A stretch of DNA of 45,249 nt from Clostridiales bacterium Firm_10 (GTDB lineage Bacteria; Bacillota; Clostridia; Christensenellales; Aristaeellaceae): contig LVAP01000014.1 in the NCBI GenBank assembly GCA_001603025.1, positions 1 to 45,249 of the forward strand, given 5' to 3'. This document shows positions 33,552 through 41,038 of this stretch, piece after piece. Position numbers and translations under genes: made by a program. The notes under the pieces were generated by a model. That model was not told where the DNA came from and searched no databases. It was given only the letters and a program-made list of their open reading frames with translations. The stretch's first letter is position 1. Every line of letters starts with the position of its first letter.

Positions 33552-35263
33552 GCCTCTTCCGCCTCCTTCTGCTGTTCCTTCCAGAAGCGGGCGTAGGCGC
33601 CGTTCAACGCCAGCAGCTCCTCGTGGCGTCCCCGCTCGATCGCGCGTCCCTCGTCCAGACAGATGATTTCATCGGCATTCTGTACGGCGCTGAGCCTGTG
33701 TGAGACGATAATAACGGTCCTTCCCTTGAATTCGTCGCGCAGCTGATCCAGAATGAAGGCTTCCGTCTTCGTATCGACCGCGCTCAGCGTGTCATCCAGC
33801 AGCAGAATCTTCGGATCCCTCACCAGCGCCCTTGCCAGGGCGGCGCGCTGGCGCTGGCCGCCGGAGAGATGATTGCCGCGCTCGCCGCACATGGTGTTCA
33901 GGCCGTCCTGCAGCGAATCAATGTCCTTCTCCAGCCCGCTGCTGCGCACAGCGTCGCGGAAAGCCTCGTCGCTGCAGTCAGAAAAGAAGCGGATGTTTTC
34001 CTCCAGGGTGGTGTCGAAAAGAAAACCGTCCTGAGGCACATAGCCGATGGCCTCGCGGAGCGACGCGGCCGGAATGTCGCGGATGTCGCGCCCGTCGATG
34101 AACAGCTGCCCGCGGCTGGCGGTGACCGTCTTCACGATCAGCTGCAGGATGGTGCTCTTGCCGCTGCCCGTCGTTCCGACGATTCCCAGCACGCGGCCCT
34201 CCGGCAGATCGAAGGACACGTCGTTCAGGGCGGTGTGCGCGCCGTCCACATAGCGGAACGTCAGATGGCGCGCCTCGATGTGCCCCTTGATGGGCACGCC
34301 GTCCGGAATGCGTTCAAAATCGGCGATTTCCTGCTCGGACATGACGCCGTTGAGGCGCCTGTATGAGGCCAGGCCCCGCTGGAACAGGTTCATGATGCGC
34401 CCCAGTGACACCACAGGCCCTTTGATCATCACCAGATAGCTGTTGAACGCCACATAATCGCCCAGCGAAATGGCGCCGTTCAGCACCAGCATGCCGCCGT
34501 ACACCATGCCGATGACAAAGCTTGCGCCGAAAATCAACTCGATGGCCGGGCTCAGCAGCGCCGACGCGTCGTTCAGGCTGACATTGGCGGCGCGCATGGT
34601 GTCGCATTCCTTCTCAAAGTCGTCCTTCTGCGAACGCTCCTGGGCGAACGCCTTGAGCACGCGCATGCCCATGATGTTTTCCTGGACATGTCCGGACAGG
34701 GAGGCGAACAACTCCTGCACGCGCCGGAAGCGTATGCGGATCTGCCGGCTGATGAGCACGATCGCCGCCACAGCCAGCGGGACCGGCAGCAGCGACAGCA
34801 GCGTGAGCCGCGGATTGACGCCCGCCGCCATCGCCGAGATGGAAAACACCATCGACGACACGCCGTTCAGCAGCTGTGCAAATCCCGGGCCGAACGTCAT
34901 GCGCACGGCGTTCACGTCGTTGATGGCGTAGGCCATCAGATCGCCCGTGCGGGTCCGGCCGAAGAAGTGCACCGGCAGCTTCTGAATATGGTCATACAGC
35001 TGGTCGCGCAGCACGATTTCCATTTCCCGCGAATTGCCGATAATGAAGAAGCGCCAGCCGTTGCGCGTGATGAAGATTCCCGCGCCGACGAGGACCATCA
35101 TGAGGACCTTGTGCCAGAACGACGTCCAGTCGCCGCCGCCAATGAGGTCTATGGCTTCGCCGAGCAGCCTGGGGGAGCGGGTACCAAGCCATGCGCAGGC
35201 TATCAGCAGCAGCGCCCCGGGCACATATTTCCAGCCATGTTTTCTGAAGAAAGATCGAAGCAT
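33548..35263 (-). CDS. Heterodimeric ABC exporter, subunit with degenerate Walker B (BmrC-like)
   Basis: 571 residues, the same architecture as its partner. Walker A GTTGSGKST (363-371), canonical signature LSGGQRQR (466-473), Walker B ILLLDDTLSAVD with D490-D491, so the catalytic Glu is replaced by Asp. With the partner's signature this builds the non-hydrolytic site. Start ATG 35263 follows a GGAAAGG site, 13 bases after the phosphoesterase gene. Confidence 0.93.
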   Translation of the reverse strand: MLRSFFRKHGWKYVPGALLLIACAWLGTRSPRLLGEAIDLIGGGDWTSFWHKVLMMVLVGAGIFITRNGWRFFIIGNSREMEIVLRDQLYDHIQKLPVHFFGRTRTGDLMAYAINDVNAVRMTFGPGFAQLLNGVSSMVFSISAMAAGVNPRLTLLSLLPVPLAVAAIVLISRQIRIRFRRVQELFASLSGHVQENIMGMRVLKAFAQERSQKDDFEKECDTMRAANVSLNDASALLSPAIELIFGASFVIGMVYGGMLVLNGAISLGDYVAFNSYLVMIKGPVVSLGRIMNLFQRGLASYRRLNGVMSEQEIADFERIPDGVPIKGHIEARHLTFRYVDGAHTALNDVSFDLPEGRVLGIVGTTGSGKSTILQLIVKTVTASRGQLFIDGRDIRDIPAASLREAIGYVPQDGFLFDTTLEENIRFFSDCSDEAFRDAVRSSGLEKDIDSLQDGLNTMCGERGNHLSGGQRQRAALARALVRDPKILLLDDTLSAVDTKTEAFILDQLRDEFKGRTVIIVSHRLSAVQNADEIICLDEGRAIERGRHEELLALNGAYARFWKEQQKEAEEA

Positions 35264-35276
35264 GCCCTTTCCTTTC

Positions 35277-36212
35277 TTATTCGTTTGTTTCGGTCCTGAG
35301 CGTAATCACATGCACCTCTGCGTATGTTCCCAGGCGAAGCGGCAGGAAGCCCCCGCACAGCCCCTGGCTGATGAGCACCTTTGCGCCGTTCTCGAGATGC
35401 CAGCCCGCGCTGTAGCGGTCGTCGCTCGCCAGCGGGCTGAAGACCTCGTATCCGCCCAGCTTCACCAGGCCGCCCAACGTATGCCCTGTCAGCGCCGCGT
35501 CGACCCACCGTCCGCCGTCCTGGCCGGGGGATACCGCCAGCTGAGGAATGGCCTCCGGCGTATGGCTGAGCACGATCACGCAGTCGTCGGAGCGCCGGCC
35601 GCGCGCGGGCGTGTGCGTGTCCTGCATGCCGCTGCGCCAGTCGTCCACGCCCACGATGGCAATCGACTGGCCGCCCTTGTGAACGACAGCCGACTCATCC
35701 CGCAGAAGCTGCACGCCGCCGAGGGAAGCCGCGTCCACCAGAGACATGGCGGCGCCGCGTTCCAGCAGGTTGTCCATGTCGCCCGCCACGGCGAATTTTC
35801 CAAGCGGCGCCTCAAAATCCGCCAGTGCCAGGAAGAAAAGCCCGCGCGTTTCCGTCTGCCGCGCGCTGAAGGATTCGCCCCGGCTCTGGCAGATCAGCCG
35901 GCCGAGCACGTCGTTTCCGGTGTAATCGCCGCCCAGCAGCAGCAGGTCGGGCTGTATCTTCTCAAGTTCTTTCATCAAGGCCGTCACCTTGACGAGCGGA
36001 TTGAAGGCCGTCAGATGGAGATCGCTCACGTAGACGATTTTCACGCCGTCAAACGCGGCCGGCAGATCGCGCAGCGGCAATTCAACGCAGCTCAGGCGAA
36101 CAACGCTGCCCAGCACGGCCATCGTGGCGACCAGTGCGGCCGCCAACAGGACGGCCAACTTCAAAAGCCATCGCCTTCCGCGTTTTTTGCCGCCTTTTTT
36201 TGCAGATGCCAT
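35277..36212 (-). CDS. Membrane-anchored calcineurin-like phosphoesterase with altered active site
   Basis: 311 residues. A basic N-terminus and one membrane helix (16-38) put the domain outside. The fold motifs are SDLHLT (D64, H66), GGDYTGND (D96), then AVAGDMDN at 142-148 where GNH(D/E) is expected: the catalytic His is Met146 and the metal-ligand Asn is Asp145. VLSHTPE (H217) is kept, but GHTHGG reads GHTLGG (H244 kept, second His is Leu246). The YkuE-like relatives are metal-dependent phosphodiesterases or phospholipases. Here activity may be weak, changed or lost. Start ATG 36212 has AAGGAG five bases upstream. It is the first gene of the eight-gene minus-strand run. Confidence 0.85.
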   Translation of the reverse strand: MASAKKGGKKRGRRWLLKLAVLLAAALVATMAVLGSVVRLSCVELPLRDLPAAFDGVKIVYVSDLHLTAFNPLVKVTALMKELEKIQPDLLLLGGDYTGNDVLGRLICQSRGESFSARQTETRGLFFLALADFEAPLGKFAVAGDMDNLLERGAAMSLVDAASLGGVQLLRDESAVVHKGGQSIAIVGVDDWRSGMQDTHTPARGRRSDDCVIVLSHTPEAIPQLAVSPGQDGGRWVDAALTGHTLGGLVKLGGYEVFSPLASDDRYSAGWHLENGAKVLISQGLCGGFLPLRLGTYAEVHVITLRTETNE

Positions 36213-36233
36213 CGCAGCTCCTTTCCACTTTTA

Positions 36234-36249
36234 TGTTTCACGTGAAACA
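36234..36249. other. parS site 1 (ParB/Spo0J binding)
   Basis: TGTTTCACGTGAAACA, a perfect match to the Firmicutes consensus TGTTNCACGTGAAACA and a full 16-bp palindrome. It lies in the 5' region of the phosphoesterase gene, 22 bases from its ATG. Confidence 0.9.
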
Positions 36250-36270
36250 TTTTTTCCGGATGCAATCAGA

Positions 36271-36286
36271 TGTTTCACGTGAAACA
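36271..36286. other. parS site 2 (ParB/Spo0J binding)
   Basis: A second identical TGTTTCACGTGAAACA, 37 bases centre to centre from the first, so the two lie about three and a half helical turns apart. Confidence 0.9.
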
Positions 36287-36299
36287 ATAGATCGCCCGC

Positions 36300-36327
36300 G
36301 CGCAAAAGAACATATGTTCTTTTGCGC
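36300..36327. promoter_or_regulatory. 28-bp perfect palindrome with an SOS-box (LexA) core
   Basis: GCGC AAAA, core GAACATATGTTC at 36308-36319, TTTT GCGC, all perfectly symmetric. The core fits the Gram-positive LexA consensus GAACRNRYGTTC. No T-run follows on either side, so a protein site is more likely than a terminator. It is 14 bases from parS site 2 and about 75 bases upstream of the -35 at 36401. Confidence 0.6.
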
Positions 36328-36400
36328 CTGGACAGACGGCCCGGGTCGTCGTATTTTTTGTAAAATGGAGCGATTCCCGAAATTTGTCGCCCCGGAACCA

Positions 36401-36429
36401 TTGCATACCGTCCAATAATCCATTATAAT
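36401..36429 (+). promoter_or_regulatory. Sigma-A promoter of the beta-propeller / cvpA unit
   Basis: TTGCAT (36401-36406), 17-base spacer, consensus TATAAT (36424-36429). Start near 36436; leader about 88 bases. Confidence 0.85.
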
Positions 36430-36523
36430 AGGAACAGCGCCTTAATTCAAGCAAGGCTTCTTTAATTGGTTCGCCAAATTTTTTTGACAGCTACATATAA
36501 CCGACAGGAGGGTTTTGGGTTTC

Positions 36524-37618
36524 ATGAACGAGAACGAAACCAAGGGCCTTTCTTGGCCCGTCGCCCTGTTGGTGACCGCAATGATTTGCCTTATGGCGTT
36601 TCTGATGGCGCGCATGCTCTCCGCGGAAAAGGAGCGCGTGCTCTCTCGCACCACGCTGCTTCCCTGCACTTCCTCGCAGTCCATTCATGTGCTCGGAAAA
36701 GGCGTCGTCTATACAGACGGCACCTCGCTGCGCGCCCTGAACGCCTCGGGCCGGCAGATCTGGAGCTATGTTGTGGGTTCGAACTGCGGGTATTCGGTAG
36801 GCGAGGGCGGCGTCGCAGGCTGGTCCGGCAACCTGCTGGTCGCACTGAACGCCTCCAGCGGCGAAGCGCTCTTCAGCGCGTCGCTCGGGCAGAACGTGCT
36901 CTCCGCCGTGGCGGGCTCGCAGTACACCGCCGCGCTCGTCGGCGAGGAAACCGACGCGACGCTGATCGTGCTTGAGAACAGCGGCCGGGAAATCGACCGC
37001 ATCGCCCTCCCGGACATCACCGTGCTGGACTACGGCTTCTTTAACGGCGGCGCCATGCTCTGGGTCATGTCGCTGGACACAAACGGAACCGTCCCAATGA
37101 GTCAGGTCACCACATACAGGCCGGGCCGCATGCAGGCCGGCAGCATCACGGACTCCGAACAGGTTGTCTATGAAGTGATGTTCGACACGCCGCGCGTGAG
37201 CGCCGTGGGCACAACTTACATCCGCGTATACGATTACGCGGGCACAGAAGACACTTCCCAGCGCACGCTGGTTTACGGCTGGTATCTGATGGACAGCGCC
37301 GCTTCCAAGGGCGGCACGCTGATGGCCTTCGTGCCGATGACCGAAATCGGCACCAGCGCCCGCATCAACGACATACGCGTGATCCGCGGCGGGCTGGACC
37401 GGACGATCCGCATGCCGTTTGCCTGCTTCGACATCGCGGTGCACGGCAACGCCGTGTACGGCTTCTCGGAGCAGTACGTCATGATCCGCGACGTCTCCGC
37501 CGCCCGGGCCGAGGTCTATCGGCTGCCTTTCTCCTGCGACAGCCTGGTCGGCGTCACGGCGGGCAACGCGGTGGTTCTGGTTTCCGGCGATTCTGTCTAC
37601 ATGGTTTCCCTGCCATAG
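36524..37618 (+). CDS. Membrane-anchored beta-propeller-like protein (DUF5711-like)
   Basis: 364 residues. One N-terminal membrane helix (residues 11-31), then an extracytoplasmic domain made of repeated beta-sheet blades: VVYTDGTSLRALNASGRQIWSY, GNLLVALNASSGEALFSASL, TLIVLENSGREIDRI and so on, reminiscent of PQQ-type beta-propellers. It resembles DUF5711 proteins of Clostridia, of unknown function. Start ATG 36524 has AGGAGG 11 bases upstream. It is followed after 107 bases by a CvpA-family gene in the same direction; both are envelope proteins and may act together. No catalytic residue is evident. Confidence 0.8.
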   Translation: MNENETKGLSWPVALLVTAMICLMAFLMARMLSAEKERVLSRTTLLPCTSSQSIHVLGKGVVYTDGTSLRALNASGRQIWSYVVGSNCGYSVGEGGVAGWSGNLLVALNASSGEALFSASLGQNVLSAVAGSQYTAALVGEETDATLIVLENSGREIDRIALPDITVLDYGFFNGGAMLWVMSLDTNGTVPMSQVTTYRPGRMQAGSITDSEQVVYEVMFDTPRVSAVGTTYIRVYDYAGTEDTSQRTLVYGWYLMDSAASKGGTLMAFVPMTEIGTSARINDIRVIRGGLDRTIRMPFACFDIAVHGNAVYGFSEQYVMIRDVSAARAEVYRLPFSCDSLVGVTAGNAVVLVSGDSVYMVSLP

Positions 37619-37725
37619 GGGAGCGGCCGCCGCGCGGCGCAAAACAGACATACAAATTCACTCTGTGGATTTTATGGCAATAAACCATCATCGTCTGACT
37701 ATCTTTCTTAAGGAGCGTATTGGAA

Positions 37726-38442
37726 ATGAACATCGTCGACATCATTATTCTTGCCATTCTGGGTCTCAGCCTCGTGTCCGGCATGTACAAGGGCTTCATC
37801 ACCTCGACCCTTGCCCTGCTCGGCTTCGTGGGCGCATGGATCGCCAGCCTGGCGTCCTATCAGTATCTTGTGCACGCCGTGACCGCCAATGAAGGCCTCA
37901 TGAAATTCTTCTCCGGCCTGGTTGGCGCCGTCGACCTGTTCAAGACCACCAGCCTGGCCAACATGCAGGTGGCCGCCGCCTCCGCCGCGGACGTGGATCA
38001 GGCCGTCTCCGAAATCAACATCCCGCTGATCGGCAACCTGTTCAAGGAAAACGTGCTTGGCAAAGTGTTCGCCAACGAGGGGCTGAGCACCATGAACGAA
38101 TACCTGACTGAGACGCTGCTGACCACCGCGCTGAACATCATGTGCTTCATCCTGATGTTTGTGGTGATTTACGCCGCGGTGCTGCTGATCGTGAACATGC
38201 TGAACAACGTGTTCCGCTTCCCGGCCCTGCGCCATCTGGACTGGATTTTCGGCGGCCTGTTCGGCCTGGTGCGCGGCCTGGTCATCGTGATGCTGATCTT
38301 CGCCGTGGTGCCCACCATCTCGTCGGCGCTGTCCAGCATGAACATCTCGCTGCTGACCGACCTCGTCAACCAGTCGCGCTTCGGCAGCATCTTCCAGAAC
38401 AGCAACTTCGTGGCAAACACACTGCAGTCCATCCTTTCCTGA
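37726..38442 (+). CDS. CvpA family membrane protein
   Basis: 238 residues with four membrane helices. The N-terminus MNIVDIIILAILGLSLVSGMYKGF matches the CvpA pattern (a D in the first helix and a G-x-x-KGF turn). The second half has RHLDWIFGGLFGLVRGLVIVML, the family's paired-glycine helix. A longer loop (residues about 50-125) sits between the second and third helices. CvpA proteins are linked to colicin V export in E. coli and envelope homeostasis elsewhere. Start ATG 37726 lies ten bases after AAGGAG. It ends before a strong terminator. Confidence 0.88.
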   Translation: MNIVDIIILAILGLSLVSGMYKGFITSTLALLGFVGAWIASLASYQYLVHAVTANEGLMKFFSGLVGAVDLFKTTSLANMQVAAASAADVDQAVSEINIPLIGNLFKENVLGKVFANEGLSTMNEYLTETLLTTALNIMCFILMFVVIYAAVLLIVNMLNNVFRFPALRHLDWIFGGLFGLVRGLVIVMLIFAVVPTISSALSSMNISLLTDLVNQSRFGSIFQNSNFVANTLQSILS

Positions 38443-38458
38443 CAAAACGCACGGCAGC

Positions 38459-38489
38459 AAAACGGCCCTCCGTTTGGAGGGCCGTTTTT
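38459..38489. terminator. Terminator between convergent cvpA-like and GH13 genes
   Basis: A perfect stem (AAAACGGCCCTCC at 38459-38471 with 38476-38488), loop GTTT, then T. The A and T ends allow use in both directions. Confidence 0.92.
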
Positions 38490-38544
38490 GTGAGCTGTTA
38501 AGCGGACAGCGGCAGGCGCGCCGCCCTTATAATTCAGTTTTCTG

Positions 38545-40278
38545 TCACATCCTTCTGTCGAGGGTGAAGCGCAGCATTTTACCCCGGTAGCGCCGCACCG
38601 CTTCGACGGTATCCCCGTCCACGGCGATCAGCTCCAGGCTGCCCAGCCGGGCCGCGTCGCTGGCGAGGCGGGCGTGGTTGATCTTCGCGATTTTCTTCAC
38701 CAGCGCCGCGTCCTCACGGCCCCAGGGATAGGTGCCGCGGCAGAAGGGATCGTCGCCGCCCTGCGCGCCGGCCTCGTCGCCGTAATACAGGCAGGGCATG
38801 CCCGGCAGCGCACACACAAACGCCCACAGCTTCAGAAACCGCCGCCGGCCCAGGGCATACTGCCGCTGGGTAAGCTTCCTGAAGCGCCGCGCGCCGTCCG
38901 GCCTGGTTTCCGGCTCCGCGCCGCTGAGGCGATTGAGGATGCGCGCCTTGTCGTGGCTGCCCACCAGGTTCATCAGCGAACAGGCGAAGGGGGGCGGATA
39001 GTTCTCATAGAGCGCGTCCAGCCGCCGCTTCAGCGCGAAGGCGTCGATCTCGCCGTTCATGAAGGCGATGAGCCCTTCGCGCAGGGGATAGTTCATCACG
39101 CTGTCCAGCGTATCGCCGGCGCAGTAGCAGCGCAGCTCGTCGTAGGCGATTTTATTGGAAGCGTCTTCCCACACCTCGCCCAGCACGGCGGCGTCCGGAT
39201 CGACGCTCTTGACGCTCTTTCTCAGCGCCCGCAGGAAGGGCATGGGCAGTTCGTCGGCCACGTCCAGCCGCCAGCCGGAGGCGCCGCGCCTGAGCCAGCG
39301 CTTCACGATGGCGTCCTTGCCGGTCACGATATAGTCCGTATAGCCCGGATCCAGTTCGTTCACGTTCGGCAGGGTGAGGTGGCCCCACCAGCAGTCGTAA
39401 TCGTCCGGCCAGCGCTTGAATTGGTACCAGGAGGCGTAGGGCGACTTGCGCGACTGATACGCGCCCAGGGTGGGGTAGGTGCCGAAGCGGTTGAAATAGC
39501 GGCTGTCATTGCCGGTGTGCGAGAACACGCCGTCCAGCATCACGCGGATGCCCCTGTCCCTCGCTTTCGCGCACAGCGACTCGAAATCCGCCTGCGTGCC
39601 GAAGGAGGGATCGATGGTTTCATAATCCCCGGTGTCGTATTTGTGGTTGGAGCGGGCCCTGAAGATGGGGTTGAGATACAGCACCGTCACGCCCAGTGCC
39701 TTGAGGTAATCCAGCTTTTCCTCGATGCCCCGCAAATTGCCGCCAAAGAAATCCATGGCCGAATTGTCGTGTTTGGGGCGGTCGGCGGGGGGCAGGGCGG
39801 GGATATCCTCCCAGCTCTCGTGCAGCCAGCCGTGTTCCGGCTGTTTCTTTCCCACCGCGTTGAACCGGTCCGGCATGATCTGATACATGATGCCGTTCCT
39901 CATCCACGCCGGCGGCGCGAAGGCCGGGTCATATACCGTGATCTGGAAAGAAGGCGGCTCGTGATCGTAAAGCTCGCCTTCGCCGCCCAGGCCGTCCTCC
40001 GCGTTGCCGAAGAAAAAGACGCCGTCCTCCGACTCAACAATGAAATAATACCATAAAAGGCCGGGCTCCTTCGGCAGGACAAGGGCATACTCAAAGAGAT
40101 CAGCGCCCTTCCCGGAGGGCTTCATGGGATATTTTTGTTCCGCGTCGTTCCACCACACGCGCAGCACGGGGCGAGCGCCGGCTTCAGCGCGCAGACGCAG
40201 CGTGACCGTTTCGCCCGCGGGACGCGCGCCGCCGGGTGTCCTGAACAGGATATTTCTCGAATCATGCAGGGCAGTCAT
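38545..40278 (-). CDS. GH13 alpha-amylase family glycoside hydrolase
   Basis: 577 residues from ATG 40278, which has a GGAGAAAG site; an ATG six codons earlier lacks one. An N-terminal carbohydrate-binding-like beta domain (about 1-115) precedes the (beta/alpha)8 barrel. The barrel shows VTVLYLNPIF, DGVFSHTG (region I), GWRLDVADE with nucleophile D339, GEVWED with acid/base E368 and NLVGSHDKAR with H442-D443. The N-terminal domain and DNSAMDFFGGNLRGI suggest a cyclomaltodextrinase/neopullulanase-type enzyme. No signal peptide, so it acts on maltodextrins in the cytoplasm, fitting the glycogen phosphorylase gene upstream in the same direction. Confidence 0.93.
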   Translation of the reverse strand: MTALHDSRNILFRTPGGARPAGETVTLRLRAEAGARPVLRVWWNDAEQKYPMKPSGKGADLFEYALVLPKEPGLLWYYFIVESEDGVFFFGNAEDGLGGEGELYDHEPPSFQITVYDPAFAPPAWMRNGIMYQIMPDRFNAVGKKQPEHGWLHESWEDIPALPPADRPKHDNSAMDFFGGNLRGIEEKLDYLKALGVTVLYLNPIFRARSNHKYDTGDYETIDPSFGTQADFESLCAKARDRGIRVMLDGVFSHTGNDSRYFNRFGTYPTLGAYQSRKSPYASWYQFKRWPDDYDCWWGHLTLPNVNELDPGYTDYIVTGKDAIVKRWLRRGASGWRLDVADELPMPFLRALRKSVKSVDPDAAVLGEVWEDASNKIAYDELRCYCAGDTLDSVMNYPLREGLIAFMNGEIDAFALKRRLDALYENYPPPFACSLMNLVGSHDKARILNRLSGAEPETRPDGARRFRKLTQRQYALGRRRFLKLWAFVCALPGMPCLYYGDEAGAQGGDDPFCRGTYPWGREDAALVKKIAKINHARLASDAARLGSLELIAVDGDTVEAVRRYRGKMLRFTLDRRM

Positions 40279-40325
40279 TGATTTCGCTTTCTCCATTCAC
40301 AGACGGTGGAATAAAAAGGAAGCCG

Positions 40326-40958
40326 TCATGCCTTTTTTATGGGATGCCTGATGACTGTTTTCCATTTTTCCGGGGGAACTTTTCTCGCGTCGGACATGTA
40401 TATCTCGTGATGCAGCCTTCCGGCGCTGAAGTCGTTTTCATAGCCGTTGTCTTTGACGTAGCGATCCATGATCTCAACCGTCGCGGGCTCCTCATCGAAC
40501 GCGCCAAGGTGCATGATCTGGACGCACAGGCCTTCGTCAACAGTGAGGAATTCCGCCGTCGAGCAGTCCGTTCCCTTTTTCCCGGACGCCGTCGAAACAG
40601 CCCACCGGAAGTCCTTTTCCGCCACAAAATCCGGCAGGCGGATGACCGAAATCCAGTTAAGCGACGCCTTGTCCGAATAATCGACTCCCTCAACGTTATC
40701 CTGCCACCAGAATCCCTCCAGAGGGGGAACGACATATTCAAAATAGCCTTCAATTTTATAATCCGTCCTGTGGCTCATCTTCAGCGTGTACGCCACGGCA
40801 TACAGCACGTCCAAAGCCTTCTGGTAAGCCCCGTTTTCTTCGTTGGGGTCGCCTTTCCCCCTGACGGCAATGTAGTTCATCGCGGGAACCGTGACGATCT
40901 CCGGCTTGTTTTTCGGCATATAAAACTCTTTGTACGCCTTTTTGAAATCAAACGCCAT
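40326..40958 (-). CDS. GyrI-like small-molecule-binding domain protein
   Basis: 210 residues. The sequence (IVTVPAMNYIAVRGKGDPNE, then IEGYFEYVVPPLEGFWW, and LCVQIMHLGAFDEEPATVEIMD near the C-terminus) fits the GyrI-like/COG4832 family, a stand-alone effector-binding fold without a DNA-binding part. Members bind hydrophobic compounds or hydrolyse small electrophiles. Start ATG 40958 behind GAGGGGG. It lies 80 bases after glgP and 47 before the GH13 gene in the same direction. It is about 50 % GC by hand count over 40681-40800, lower than either neighbour, which hints at later arrival. Confidence 0.85.
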   Translation of the reverse strand: MAFDFKKAYKEFYMPKNKPEIVTVPAMNYIAVRGKGDPNEENGAYQKALDVLYAVAYTLKMSHRTDYKIEGYFEYVVPPLEGFWWQDNVEGVDYSDKASLNWISVIRLPDFVAEKDFRWAVSTASGKKGTDCSTAEFLTVDEGLCVQIMHLGAFDEEPATVEIMDRYVKDNGYENDFSAGRLHHEIYMSDARKVPPEKWKTVIRHPIKKA

Positions 40959-41038
40959 GATATGACCCCCTCGGATGCCGGCCCGTCGCTGTTTCATAAA
41001 AACCGGGCGCGGCGGAATGTCGTCGCGCCCGCAGGACA

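Larger units (their letters stand above)
36213..36523. other. Intergenic regulatory island between divergent operons
   Basis: 311 bases without a gene. It holds two parS sites, the SOS-like palindrome, a promoter for the plus-strand genes, an AT-rich leader and an AGGAGG (36506-36511) for the following ATG. The promoter of the minus-strand run must also lie here, but no convincing -35/-10 pair was found. Confidence 0.8.

Noticed and set aside
36372-36386. Possible Noc-binding site near ATTCCCGAAAT
   Set aside because: It lacks the central symmetric CCCGGG of ATTTCCCGGGAAAT.
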